This document shows, one piece after another, positions 46,764 through 59,698 of a stretch of 64,000 nt of DNA; position 1 is the first letter of the stretch; every line of letters starts with the position of its first letter. Both the position numbers and the translations under genes were made by a program. This stretch comes from Cornus controversa (lineage: Eukaryota; Streptophyta; Magnoliopsida; Cornales; Cornaceae): the NCBI GenBank assembly GCA_026545225.1, contig CM048849.1, forward strand, positions 16,289,336 to 16,353,335, given 5' to 3'. The notes under the pieces were generated by a model. It was not told the DNA's origin, did no database searches, and saw only the letters and a list, made by a program, of their open reading frames with translations.

Positions 46764-49516
46764 TCAGATGAAATGGAAAAGAGGAAAGAAGGTAGAGCGA
46801 GTTTCTTCATTCTCCCATTCTAACTTGTCACGCCACTCTCTCTCACATTCAATTGATCGTAGAGTGTGTTTGCTGCTATTAGAGTCAAAAGGAAGTTTGT
46901 TAAGCTTTGGACAGTTCGCAACAACAATTTTGATCAGAGAGGGGAAGGACAATGGATGACTATAGATGCTCTTTAACTCTGGTAGGGACCATAGAGTCAA
47001 CGTTTGTAGCCTTGCAAATACACTCAAACTTCCTTCCCTACCAATATCATTGCTATTATTGCAATCCGCATCTTTTATTACTTCTTTCATTGCACCACAA
47101 AGGTAAATTCCTAAATCTCTAAGGTTTGGCACGCTAATTAGCCATGTTAGATCCTCCAAAACCTTGCATTTGTAAATCAAGACTTCCTGAAGGTTATGAA
47201 AGCTTCTGCTTCCATCTATTATACTCTCAATCATATTCCACGGATTGTTGTACTTGTGAGGTACTACAGCTCTCTCTCTCTTTCATCCCACCTCATCCCA
47301 TCATCAATTGACAACTCTAAATCATCACAATCCCAAATTTGAAGAATTTCTAGTCTCTTAATGTTCTTCTGTATAGAAGACAGTTGCAGTTGACTTGTGC
47401 CTTCGCATTGTTTGATGGTTAGACCAAATATGCAACTTTGTAACTTTTGCGAACTTAATAATTTTTTTAGTGCGAGCTCACTTTTCACCGTCAATATTAA
47501 ATGTTGTAGGTGGTTCAAGCATTCCAATTCATCCAATAACAATTCATTACCACCAAACGATATGCTACCTTCATCAATAACTTGCTTAGATGAAACAAGA
47601 CCAGTACCAAGCATCTCCAATCGTTGTAGAATCAAAAGACTTGATATGAGTCGCGGCGGGATTATATGAAGTTTATCCATATGATTCATATATAAATACT
47701 TCAACTTTATCAGTGACTTAAACTCAATTGACAACTCATTTATCTGTGTCCGCGAGAGATCAAGATGTTGCAAAGTAAGCAACTCGAAAAAGCTCGCTGG
47801 TAAAAAAGTTAAATTTCTACAACCCGACAGGTCTAAGACTTTCAAAGAAGGCATAAACTGGAAGAACCTATCAGAAATGCTCCTCAATCCATAATTACTA
47901 CTACTAAGATTTAAAGTCAAGAGATTGTCACATATAGGAGTTCCGCTTAATTCTTCAATTTGCAAAAATACTCGTTCAGCCTTCTTCCACTTCGAAATAG
48001 GAGGATTTTCCCTTGCTACCAAATATTTCTCTTTCTTCCTCCCACTGTCTGAAACTATCCACAATGCCATGTCCCGAATCACGTCATGCATATTCACAAT
48101 AGAATCGGATTCTCTGCCCTCCAACAATAGACATGCAAGCTTCAACCTACCAATAATTTCATATGCCAGCTTGCAAGCCTCCTCGTTATTGTTATCACAT
48201 TCATCATCCAGAAACCCCTCCCCGATCCAGTATTTTATGAGATCAGGAACTTCAATATCCCAATCTTCTGGATACAGAGCACAATATAGGAAGCAAATCT
48301 TAATTGTTTCATCAGATAAGCTATCATAACTGAACTTTAAATGATGAAGCATCTCATCTTCCATACCTGAAATTTTGAATGTAGATTTCTTCAACTCGTT
48401 TATTGCATAATTCCATTCTCGAGGAGATCTCTTGCTAGCCATGGCTCGTCCAATGGTAATCAGTGCCAGTGGCAAACCGGCGCATTCTTTGCAAACTTCT
48501 TGTGCCAGCTTCTCTATTTGAGGGTCAGAATTGAGGATCTCTTCTCCCACCTTCTCTTTAAACAAATCCCATGCTTGATGCCATGCCAAGCATTCCACTT
48601 TAATCTTCTTCTTAGCTTCCATACGACCGCACACTTCCTCAGATCGGGTGGTGAATACTACCTTGGCGGCCTTATTTTGATTGTCAGCTAGAACTCCCAC
48701 TTCACCAAGATCAATTGGTTTCCATATGTCATCCAAAAGTAGCACAAATCTCTTCCTTTTCAAGACACTAAAGATGTCCTGTTTCTTCTCATCTTGACTT
48801 TTATCACTCCTCCATGTGAATCCTAGCTTCTTTCCAATTTTATCTTCAACGCTCTCCACACTAGTTTCATCTTTGGACACCACAACCCATATCACCTCAT
48901 CGAATTTGCTACTCCACTGATCAGTTGCAAGCTCATTGTTGAGTTTCTTCAAGAGGGTCGTCTTTCCAACGCCCCCCATTCCGTATATCCCGATGATTCC
49001 CACTCCATGACCATCATCATCTGTAAGGAGTCTCAAGAGCTTATGAAAATTTGAATCCAAGCCCACAGTCCTGTTAAGAGGAATTTCCTGGGCATGTGCC
49101 GGAGCCAATGTTACAACCACAGGGATGATATTACCTTCACTCTTCATATCAGACACAGCTTGTAATTTCTGACATACTTTCTTGCCGAGTTTATGGCTAG
49201 ACAGGCAATTTCTGGAACAAATTCTGAGACACTTTTTCTGAATCTGTTCAGCACCATGTTGGAGAAGCACTTCCACTTCCCTCTCCAATTCTTCTACTCT
49301 TCCAAGCCAGTCAACAATTTGTTCAGTACATTTCATTAGTGGGCCCTCATCAGCTTCAATTCTTATCTTCACATCGTTTCTTTGGGCTCTCAATGTTTCC
49401 ATTTCAATTCTCAAAGAGTTGAGATTATCTTCAAGATGGCGAATATAGTTGGTAGTGTTTCTGATGCAACCACATAACCGGCATGTAACATCCAAGATTG
49501 GGCTCACAAAGTCCAT
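46764..49516 (-). CDS. CC-NBS-LRR disease resistance protein (RPS2/RPS5-like), frameshifted in the LRR
   Basis: Intracellular immune receptor, single exon. The first frame (49516-47264, 750 aa) has a coiled-coil N-terminus (VDWLGRVEELEREVEVLL near 68-85), P-loop GMGGVGKTT (179-187), kinase-2 LLLDDIW (259-265), GLPLA (347-351), CFLYCALYPED (408-418), MHDV (476-479) and about six leucine-rich repeats from 510. It stops at 47264-47266 after DEREREL. The next frame (down to 46764) continues the LRR domain (LQEVLIYKC, LTWLISVPNLRDLGIYLC, LPELKSIYS). The break is in a GA dinucleotide run at 47270-47283, and the shift equals one extra GA unit; without it the frame is 916 codons, a normal size. Either a truncated allele or a sequence error. 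The start is the first ATG, MDFVSPILD, as in relatives. Confidence 0.93.
47268..47285. repeat. GA/CT microsatellite inside the NLR coding region
   Basis: CTCTCTCTCTCTTTC on the plus strand; the site at which the NLR reading frame changes. Confidence 0.9.
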
Positions 49517-50640
49517 TGCTTGCTCTCAACAGCCTAATTAATTAAGCATGTACAATTGCAAGACTTCAGTAAATGGGAGAAGAAATTAAAGAAATTAAGA
49601 CCGGAAAGAAAAGAACAGAAAAGATGCAATCAAGCTAGAAAAGCAAATATAATTTACATGCAAATAGGCTGCTTAATTGTTAATAATTTTAGTGGTCATG
49701 TAGAAAATTTCTCAAGGCTATGAATATAAGGTAGTCATTAATAAGGCCCATGAACTCATGTTCCTAAGGTCGTTGTTTACTACTGTATGAAAATGGTTTA
49801 GTTTGTCCTATTTGTTTTACCTGTGCAAAAGTATTTAACCAACTGAAATGTCAATATACTAACAAATGATTTGCAAAGATCTACAAATTTTTAGAGGCAA
49901 TATGAAAAAAAATTCAGAAATCAAGTGTTTTACCAGAGACAAATCTGTGTAGCTTTCACTGAGAAGAATCAAACAACCTTCTATCTATAGCTTTCACCAG
50001 AGAGGAATGGGTCGACTGTAACTACAGAGAGAGACAGAGAGCCATGTCTTGCTTTCATCAGAGAGCAATGGCTGACTGTATTAAGAGAGAGAGAGAGGGG
50101 GAGAGAGCGTCGTATTATTTTAAGAAAGCTACGTTTTTTTTAGTCTGAAAAATTATATTATTTGCAAGTTCGCTATATACGAATCTATATATAATATTTA
50201 TTATAAACAATGGCAAGTTGCCTACATTTATTATAAACAATGGCAAGTTGGCTACTTACGAATTTATATATAATATTTATTATAAACAATGGCAAGTTGA
50301 CTACATTTACGTTTCTGAACACCCGAGAGAGAAAAAGAGCGGGAGAAGAGAATGAAATATTAAAAAATGGCAAGTGGGCACGTAGTGGGTAAATGGTTGA
50401 CTGTATTCAGAGACAGAGAGAGAGTTTTTTTTTCAGTGGTATTATTTTAAGAAAAAAATTATAGTATTATTTGCAATTACTACTTAACAAAGTAATGTTA
50501 CTCATATCTGTTTGCGTTGTATGAAAAAGTCACCGGTCATAACAGCTTTCTTTGCAAGAGAAGTAATGGTTAATTTTCTTAAAGAGAAACTGTTTTTATC
50601 TATGTAATATTAAACACGTTACCAGCTATAAAGTATAGAC
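49517..50640. promoter_or_regulatory. Upstream region of the NLR gene with repeated motifs
   Basis: No gene. Repeats: ATGGCTGACTGTATT followed by a GA run (50068, and variants near 50010 and 50391), and ATTTATTATAAACAATGGCA three times (50198, 50227, 50276). They may be local tandem duplications in the promoter; no core promoter element is assigned. Confidence 0.45.
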
Positions 50641-53600
50641 ACTTTATCAAACATGTTGCATTCGTGTTAGACATTTGAATACGGTGTCGAACACTTGGAC
50701 ACTTCTCGAACACGTGTTAGACACTTCGTAGAAGTATCTCGATATTTTTCTTTTTAAAACACTCCTCGGACACTTCTAGAACACTCCTTGAACATGTGTC
50801 AAACACTTCGTAGCAGTATTCAAGTATTTCGAAAGAAAATTATATACGACTAAATTATGATTAAAAATCTAAGCTAAATATATGCAAACGACTAAATAAG
50901 TCTGCTTCTTTAATCTATTTTTTTATTTTTGTTTATAAGTTTATTTATTATTAATTGTTTGACGATGAATTAAAGTATTTATTTAATATAGTCTTCTCCG
51001 TGTTTTATTTTCTTTTTAGAAATTTTCGTATCACTGTGTCTGTGTCATGTAAGGTAAGAGAAATGATATGTAATAAAAATAGAATAAAAAGAGAATTTAT
51101 GTGACTGCGTTCATTTATAAGCAATTAATTTGGTTGCTGGCAATGACAACTATATATGTCTATCTAGAAAGCACGGTGTCGTACTCGTATCAAGCACTCA
51201 AATACTATGTCGGACACTTCTGAGACACTGATTTAATATTTTATTTTATCTTTTATATTTATCATATTAAAATTGGAAGATATTACCAAAAAAAAATATT
51301 AAACCTGTGTTAATGATTCAATTTTTTTCAATAAACAAACTAAAATTTGAAAATCAGCTCCACTCTATTGTGAAATAAGCTTTTAACTAGTCATAAAATT
51401 GAGTTTTTTTCCTTACCAAATAACAAACTCCTTTGGGGACAGAAAATTGTTAAATAGTAGGAAAATTTAATGTATTGGAGAATTTCATGATTCTATTTTT
51501 TATGATTTTCTATAATAATGCGAAATGGTGTTTTATCATTAGTAGAATTCCTACATTTAAGAAATATTCAGAGTATTGTAGAATTATTCAAATTTATCGC
51601 GCATGAATCTCGTAATTGAATTTATGTCACCACTCCTTCCTTACATTCCCCGCCTTGCGAGAGTCTTCTATCTCAACTTTCGTATAAAATTGTTTACATT
51701 TAGAATATGATTACTTGTGTTGGACTGTGAACGATTCGGGCAAATAAATTTATCCACCAAGTCATAATCTTCAGAAATCTTTGAATTGGAAGTTTGGAAA
51801 ACATTACCTTCTATATCTTTTTTATATTCCACCAAAAATTCAGTTGAATTTTTCAAAATTTATCTAAAATTTGAAAATTTTAAATTAGCTTAAAAATAAA
51901 AGGTTCTAATTGTGTTCCCAATTATTTTAAAAAAAAAGTCTTTAAAACATTTTAAGTAATCTAATATTGTTTTATTCGTTTTAGTGTCATGAATTTTTTT
52001 TTTGGACACTTCGTAGCAGCGATATATTCAAGTATTTTGAAAAAAATATATATCATGATAAACAATCTTAGCTAAATTGAACCATTAATAAGTCTAGTTG
52101 ATTATTCTATTTTAATCTATTTGTTTATTTTTATTTTTAAGTTTGTTTGTCCTATAATTGCTTGATAATTAATTAAACTATTTCTGTAATATAGTTTTTT
52201 TTGTTGAATATTAAATATATATTAATATATTATATTGTTATTTTATATCTGTATACTCGTCGTATCAGTGTTCATGTCCTATTTTTTTTTATAATTTTAT
52301 GTGTTGTCATATCCGTTTCGCATCGTACCCATATTATAGATCCTATATTGTACTTCTTAGATGCCTATATATATTGTATTAAATTGTACTTAATTAATTT
52401 ACAGTGGTGAACAAAATAACAATCCACGCTTGTCAACTTCCAGCAAGTGGAGTATAATAGAAAGGTACCTAACTCCATTATTTTGATTTAATTTTGATTT
52501 GTTGAAGAAAAGCCCATCATCCACCAAAACAAAATTCAATTATTGGATCCCACTTGCAAAAAAAGAAGTGAATACCTCTGTGCTTATATTTTATGTAAGG
52601 ATGATGCAGGTGCTTCTGGCCATTCATCGGATGCATGTGCGTCGGCCCAAGTCTTTAGCCGGCGACATTGGTCTGAATAGATAATATAGTCATGAAAACT
52701 AGGTGCACTTGAATGCATCCTTTGGCCTCCCATTTCGGTCTTGGTTTCAATTTTAATCATTTTTCTTAACATAAATTAGAAACTCTGAAGGAATTATTGA
52801 GCCAAGGGGTGACTACAGATCAGCTCGGATTTGGCATTAATCTAATATAATCTTTGATATACGGATTTGTGAAATTTCAATTCAATCCAATCCGTTGGAG
52901 TCGCGGATCGGATCGGATTCGTGAAATAGCGGATTGGATCAGATCAAATTGAACGGATTAGGCTTGTTCTAAATAGCCCAATTTTTTTTTTTTTTAATTT
53001 TTAAACCATGATCAATAGTCTAATATCAAATTTAGAATAACTAGTACTCTAGCAGTAGCAAATTGATGACAATAAAGTAATGAATTAGACTAATTGCCTA
53101 ATAATAAGACTAACAACTTTCAAGTAACACCAACACTAATATCCTAATAAGAAGAGAATCACTGTAATTCCACTTAAATAACAAAAATATATTCATAAGT
53201 CATCAAAAGTATAATTTGGTACATGCTAGATTTTTAAAAAAGCTAATAGAAGTTACAATGAAAAATGAAACAATCAACTATATAAATGAGTTTTTTTTAT
53301 GTTTAGGTTATAAAAGTTAATATATATAATAATTTATAATAGAAAATATAGCTAACGGATTCACGGATCGGATCAAATTTCTACCCCTCCAATCTATGAT
53401 CCAATCTGTTAGTAACGGATTAGCGCGGATCGGATCAAGGTAAAAATTTGAGCACCAAAGTTCAGTATATTATTTTTAGAAAAGCTACTTATGATGATAA
53501 CTAGTTCATACAATCTTTTTTCAAAATGGGATGCTGGAAGGGGCATCATGAATCAATGATCAATCAACCAGTGCACGTATCTCCAACAGCCAATAAAATT

Positions 53601-54246
53601 CACAATTACCTTCAATGACACTCCAAACTAGTGAGTAGAAGAAATGGCCATAAGCCAATGAAGAGAAGATTCATACTATAAGAGAGAGGGAACAAATAAT
53701 ATAAGACAGCTCAAGACAATATATAAAATGCAGATAACAATATTCATATTACTACCAAATAACAATCTAGAAACAGAGGGGTAGGAATGGAAAGCACAAA
53801 GTCTGCAGAAACATATTGATTAGAATTAGAGAAAATAACCTAAGCCTAAACAAATTCTAGAAGGGAAAAAAATTAGCGATATATGTACAAAAGAAAATCA
53901 ATACCAATGGGTTTGCAAACCAACCCTCTGCATTTACCAGAACAAAAATAGCAATAACAAGAACAAAACAAATGAATACATGGAGCTAATAAATGCCAAT
54001 AAACATTGTTAACAAGAATATTACTTAAAGAAACTGCCAAACCAATATGGTTCTGTAGAAAAGCAAAGCAACTGTTTCGCATATTCAGAGGATGCCTACC
54101 TTTTAATATCAAACCCATTTCCCTGCCCCTCACTATGAACCATTGCAAGAATGTGCATAAAGGAACGTGGAATGCTAATTAATGGGGCTATAATAGAACG
54201 AGATTAGATAAGGATTTCATAATTGATATCTTCGATATGTTTTCTT
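50641..54246. repeat. Intergenic with a ~200-bp direct repeat 1.2 kb apart
   Basis: A stretch rich in GACACTT / GAACACGTGT words (50640-50830). 50800-51010 (ACACTTCGTAGCAG...) recurs diverged at 52003-52206, which could be the ends of a decayed element. GGATCGGATC-rich sequence at 52840-53450 may be a non-autonomous hAT-type repeat. No coding region recognised; short frames here look random. Confidence 0.5.
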
Positions 54247-55494
54247 AAAAGATAAATTACACCGACAACTCTTAAGGTTTGTCCTAAATACAATAGGCCT
54301 ACACCGGCCTCCCTGAGGTATGATGTGGCATCTCAAATTCACCCTTCTCTTATTTAGCGGTCAAAATAGTCAATAAGATATTTAAAATACCAAATTTACC
54401 CTTAATATGTTAAAGAAACTCAAATATTCAATATGTAATTGTGATTACCCTTTTCTTCCTCTGCAACTCAAGGTTATTGAAGCTCCAACCGAAGATCCAT
54501 TAATGGACTTGCCTTTCTTTAACTTCACATCTTTAACAATCTCTATTTGGGTTTTGTGGTGGACCAGCTATTTATTTAGCAGAAAAGTAAAAGAGCAGCC
54601 ACGTTACAAATTAACTTGAGTTTGAGGTCTCTCTTGGGTTAAGCTTCTATCGGATATGTATGTATGTGTGTATGTACCTATACATATATATATGACATTT
54701 CTACTTCTAAATACAAGATACAGAAACAATTTATATGGTATTGCCAAGTATCTCAACTCAACCCTTTAACATTTCAAAACATTTGATTAGGGAAAAGAGA
54801 AGAGATTTTTTTAAAAGTTTCCCTTTCTTCACAGTTTGGTTCCGTTAAACATACAATAAAATATGAGAAATTGAAGACTGGGGTTAAGAAGCTTTACTGG
54901 ATCCACAAAAATAAGCACAAAAAATGTCAGGGGAATGAACTGAGAAAGCCTCTTTGAGCATATGTTGTTGTAGTTGATTCTGTTGCCTGTATTGTTTATA
55001 TTTAGTAGGGTTAGGTGTTACCTTCTCTTATTGATGCAGAGCCATTACCTAAACTAAATCACACTTGAATGGCACATTAGTTAGTCTTTGAGAATAGAAT
55101 TAAAGGAGCAGCTTTAAGTAGCTTTGAGGCATCCCAAATTTTGATTCTCTCTATTCTGGGACACCATTGACACTCTTTCTCATCTCATCTCCTTACCTGA
55201 CAACACTCACAACTGTAGACCCAAATCCTATAAAACTTCCATTCTCTCTCTCCAACCTAGCAAAATTGGATTTGAACATGAGAACAGAGTAAACCAATGG
55301 GAATAATTTGGTCTTTTCACGTTTTAACTTTTTCTTCTTTAAAATAATGCTAAATTAAATTGGGGGCAAAAATGACAATTCACACAAAAAGTAACGTCCC
55401 TTGTTTAACGCTGAGAGGGGTAGTCAGTCTAATTAAGCCCATTTTGAATAATTAGGGTAAACCTAAACCGTGTTAGTGTAATTTACCCTTTTTT
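54247..55494. mobile_element. MULE-like TIR element, non-coding
   Basis: Left end AGATAAATTACACCGACAAC (54249) and right end, read inward, AGGGTAAATTACACTAACAC (55488), complementary at most positions. GGTAAATTACAC termini are common in plant Mutator-like MITEs. About 1.25 kb, no transposase. A convincing 9-bp target duplication was not found (flanks are A/T runs). The interior is unrecognised. Confidence 0.5.
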
Positions 55495-55923
55495 AATACC
55501 TAATCTGAAAACTCAATAAAGAGGCTAACAATTTTGTCTACATATTAGCAATTTCATCAGAGTTAGGTTCAATGTTTTTCCACGCAATTATATAGGAATG
55601 GGCCTAATCAAATTTGGATGTGGAAAGGATTAAAAGTACTTTGTCAATTGAGCAATGATTTTCACTCTGGTGGAAACACTGGAGAAGAGCACTCCAACAA
55701 TGTTGACTGACCAGCCACTTGTATAAAACTAAAGCAACAATCTATGTTTGAAAATATTGACCCCAATATAAGTCTACAACAATATAACACAACTTTAACT
55801 AGAAATTGCATCTGTTAAGAATCAAAAATGAATAAATTATCACCAAAATGCTACAAAGGTTTATGATATGGTGGCATATGTGTTGTGAATATATTAAAAT
55901 AATTCACCAAAAGATAAAATAAA
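55495..55923. other. Intergenic, nothing recognised
   Basis: AT-rich spacer between the MULE-like element and the F-box pseudogene. Confidence 0.5.
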
Positions 55924-56970
55924 TTACCTCTTTCTCTTCAAGTTTTCAAAGCCTTTATGTTTTCTCTCATAACCACATTTGTAATAGGGCGAGATAAGGC
56001 TCTCCACATATGTCTTTCGTGCTCTAAACATATGTGGAAATGAAATGCCATGCACCATTATATCCCTTGATGTCGCTTCCTTAGAATTCCGTGCAACCAA
56101 TTTCTCTACATCCATTTCAAGCAGAACTGCCCATCCACCAGAAAAGACAATGGTTCTGCCAATAACATTATGGTAACATAGATTGTAAATTTGGCCCAAC
56201 TCTCAGTCACCCCATACTCCTTCATTACCCAAACATCAGTTTTGGTAGCATAACAATGTACAAACATAGAGAGACACCCTCTACGAACCCGCAAATCACT
56301 TGGCTTCTGATAGTTGTCCTCAAGATAGCTAGGTACTAATACATCCCTGAATTTCTCATCTGCTAGATCAAAAGCACAAATGACATACGAACTATCATAT
56401 TTATAAGTTGCCCAATGTACAGACCCATCTATAAGAACCCCTGGCTCCAAGACAAGTTCATAGGGAAAATCAAGAATCTTCCTCAATCTCCAAGAATTGG
56501 TTCTCAGTGTACAGACACTTACAATTGTATATTTATAATCAAAACATAATTCCATCACCTTGTAATCATCTATAGATGAATCGTACCCAAGTCCATAATT
56601 TCTGTGGAAAGGCACGGAGTCATCTATGCATTTTGCAAAAGGTTTAAAAGGTAATTTGGGTAATTTCCTGAATTCTCTAGTCGATGGGTTCAGTAAAAAC
56701 TTACTTACGAATTGATGCAAAATTGAGCTTCGTTGCAGTCACATCGTTATTGGATGCTTCAGTGTAGTCGACGGAGTAAAGAGAGACAGGGCTGAGAATG
56801 ACCCTCTCACGTTTTTTGTTTTGATTGAGGTGTATTTTGATGAAATCAGGGTTTGAGATTAGAGAACACCATGTGCTTGATACGAGCCTAAATCAGCAGA
56901 GAGACTTCACAGGTAGTCGAGAGAGTATGTCAACCTCGATCTCTTCGGAAAGGTATGCGAAGTTCGACAT
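55924..56970 (-). pseudogene. F-box / FBA-domain protein pseudogene
   Basis: On the minus strand, ATG at 56970 gives MSNFAYLSEEIEVDILSRLP then VKSLLI, an F-box motif, followed by a stop (TAG). After a frame change it reads PDFIKIHLNQNKKRERVILS and PVSLYSVDYTEASNNDV, typical of the linker in plant F-box proteins. A further break precedes the F-box-associated domain at 56720 (FLLNPSTREFRKLPKLPF, YGLGYDSSIDDYKVMELCF, DGSVHWATYKY, GCLSMFVHCYATKTDVWVMK). The frame shifts again near 56170 and ends with ISFPHMFRARKTYVESLISP at 55924. Whole architecture present at about 350 codons, the normal size, but with at least three disruptions. SCF adaptor function is lost. Confidence 0.88.
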
Positions 56971-57041
56971 CGCCAACTTCAGAAAGGAATGCTTATGGTG
57001 GTTGGCCTTTATATATATATATACACACACTCACACACACA

Positions 57042-57216
57042 AATGATATCTTGCTCACCAGTGAGTAAGAAGTTCTTCCACACTATGTATGGTAACCATT
57101 GGATATAATTCCAATGATTTTTGAAAGTACCTTTTTTACACTTAGATAATATCCAACGGTTACCATGTTTGGTGTGTATAAAAAATTTCTTGCTCACCGG
57201 TGAGCAAGAGATCATT
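57042..57216. mobile_element. Fold-back MITE
   Basis: 175 bp. Left AATGATATCTTGCTCACCAG and right, read inward, AATGATCTCTTGCTCACCGG are nearly identical, and the complementarity extends further (GTGAGTAAGAA / GTGAGCAAGAA). The centre also pairs (GGTAACCATTGGATAT / ATATCCAACGGTTACC), so the whole element folds on itself. It lies just 5' of the F-box pseudogene, after a TA/CA run. Confidence 0.85.
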
Positions 57217-58509
57217 ACTCTATATGTATATATGGGTAAATTATACAGACCTCCAGCCGAATTACTTTCTTTTTTTATTAGATTTTTAAAAGACAATCAT
57301 GCCCTTCTATATTTTGTTAACCCTTAGATAACTTAGGGCCCAAATTACAACACATATGTATCTCGTTTTTCATCTAACTCAACTAGGGTTCTTCATCATC
57401 TAAACTAGGGTTTTATCCATTCTCTCGTTATGGTTCGATTAAACTGTTTGATTTGTTGAAGCTATTCGATTTGATTTGTTGAAGCTATTCGATTAGGGTT
57501 TTCAATTAGGTCTCGATTCAGCAAAAGATTTTGATTAAGCTATTCGTTTAGGCTTGATTTAGTGAGAGTCTTCAATTAACCTATTTGTTTGCATGGTTCG
57601 TGTATTTTGTGTTTATGCATACAACGTTCAAGAACTATGTGTTTATTTGTCTTCATATGTGTTTGTCAGTACATTATATGTCATTGTCTAACTCGACTCA
57701 GTGTATTATATAGATTTTTCAGTGTCTTTATGTGTTTGGATGTCTTTTGTCTCTCATTTGATATTGGATTAATTCCCTCTATATTGTAAGCCTTTGTTTG
57801 TATATTATTGTGTCGTTATATGTGCACATGATTTTTTTTATATCAATATGTTCCCTACATGCGTTCCATATGTCTGAACATGTTTGTTATAATATGATGT
57901 GTGCTTGTGTATGTGTTACAAATTTTAAAATATGGTTTTTATTGTAATATTTATTGTTATTTTAAATTTCAAGGTTGGTAAATTTTGTATGTCAAAACTC
58001 ACTCTATAAATTGTAATTAGATTTATATTTTGAGAGTGAATAAATATAATTAGGTTGTTTAAATGTTCCGGGAGTGAAGACTACATTTGTTGAATATTTC
58101 TACATCAAGGGCAGAATTGTTAATTCAATCTACATCAAAGGATATAGATGTCATTTTCTCAAGTTGAAGAGTATAAAGGTAAATATCACTCTTATATATC
58201 ATCTATTACCATTAGGTTCATGCATACACGCCATATATCATTTATATGTCAAAACATGTCACACATGTCTTTTATATGGTATATGCATCTATAACATTCT
58301 TAATTTTATATATTGAATCATATATGAAAATATTAACTACATGTATATAGTTAAATATGTGTGTCTACAGATTTATCTTAACCATATTTATACATATATT
58401 GTTCTTAGTAAAAAAGGAAGAGTTCATATATGCTTTTGAGTATAAATTGATTTTTTCTAAAACTTGTTTGGAAATTATAAATTTGCATATATGTGATTTG
58501 CTACACATG

Positions 58510-58554
<45 letters not shown>

Positions 58555-58600
58555 AGTTTAGAAAAAACGTGTTTTAACTTATTTGAACTCATACTTGTGC
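57217..58600. other. Intergenic; short duplications and microsatellites
   Basis: ACTAGGGTTTT motifs at 57385 and 57404 and TTTGATTTGTTGAAGCTATT twice (57449, 57472) resemble a plant 5' UTR, but no ORF follows. A (TA)n run is at 58512-58552. Nothing coding assigned. Confidence 0.5.
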
Positions 58601-59130
58601 ATTAAGTTAAGAATCATTTGAAATTTATCTTTTTACAAACTTAATGAAATTTTATGATTGATAGTTTCAATCGATCAAATATTTCAGGACTTCGATCTCA
58701 AAGAGTTGGTCAGGATTTGCCAACTTTGATCGATAGCTTCGATCAACCGAAAATTTGGGCCTTTCGATCGAAGTTCTAGAAAACTTCCTCAATGGTGTTT
58801 TCTTGGTCCCAAAGTCTGTGTGGCCTATATATACATGGTTTAAACATAAACCCTAATATGTGTGAAGTGTCCTACCATTTATAATTGTCGCATCTACACT
58901 TGTTACTCATTTTTTAGTGTTTTATTTATATCTTTATCCACAAAGTCATGTATTCACATACACACAGTCATGTTTTATTTATTTTGTAGACATATTCACC
59001 CTCCTCTAGGTCTTTCCTACTTAAAGATCCTATGTTGTGTGCTTAATTACATACCACTAGGTCATCAGTTAAGCCCTCTTCAATTAAACTTGCTCTCTAA
59101 GATAATTGATAAAACATCACATCTAGTAGT
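58601..59130 (+). mobile_element. Ty1/copia-like 5' LTR, 3' part
   Basis: Assigned from position: it directly precedes a tRNA-Met-like PBS and a copia gag start. It contains TTCGATCGAA-type short palindromes (58660-58770) and a CCTATATATACATGG TATA-like site at 58823. The LTR start could not be set. Confidence 0.5.
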
Positions 59131-59143
59131 ATCAGAGCTTGGT
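59131..59143 (+). promoter_or_regulatory. Primer-binding site (tRNA-Met-like)
   Basis: TAGTATCAGAGCT, one change from TGGTATCAGAGC. Confidence 0.65.
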
Positions 59144-59339
59144 TACTTAAAGTTCGGAGTTAGGTTATTTAACTTGCTCATATATTTGTCAGATACCCAC
59201 TCTCATCAAGTTGTACCACAATTTGATTATTCAATTATTTTATATTTATATTGATACATATTTGTAGATTGGTATTTTATTTGTTTGATATTTATTATAA
59301 AAAGTAACAAGTTAGCAGGATCCTCTATATAGTACTTTC

Positions 59340-59698
59340 TATATAAGAGTAATATGGAATTTTCAAAAGAAAGAAATAGTATTACCAGACCCATAAAGTT
59401 CGACAGAATGAACTATACTTATTGGAAATCAAGAATATGTATGTTCTTTTAATTTAATAGATGAAAAAGTACGGTAGACAATAGAAAAGGATTATGAATT
59501 TCTTATGAATGCAGATGGAACTAGGAAACTCGTGTTTGAATACTTTGTTAATGAAATAGTTGAGAATAATGCAAATTCTAAGGCTTTACATTCTATAGCT
59601 TTTGCTATTTCACATACAGTATATGGTAGGATTATGAATTGTGAAACTGCTGGAGAAGTATAGACAATCTTAGAAAAGGCATATGAAGTGTCACGCAT
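59340..59698 (+). pseudogene. Ty1/copia gag start, decayed
   Basis: About 200 bp after the PBS, NRMNYTYWKSRICMFF matches the FxGxNYxxWKxRM start of copia Gag (UBN2/DUF4219 type). Further on are VFEYFVNEIVENNAN, ALHSIAFAIS and TAGEV then TILEKAYE, the usual AKEAWDILEKAYE block. In-frame stops occur (around 59452 and 59662). Cut off at 59698 by a minus-strand LTR. Confidence 0.75.

Noticed and set aside
47397..48691. Plus-strand frames opposite the NLR
   Set aside because: Antisense shadows of the NLR coding sequence.
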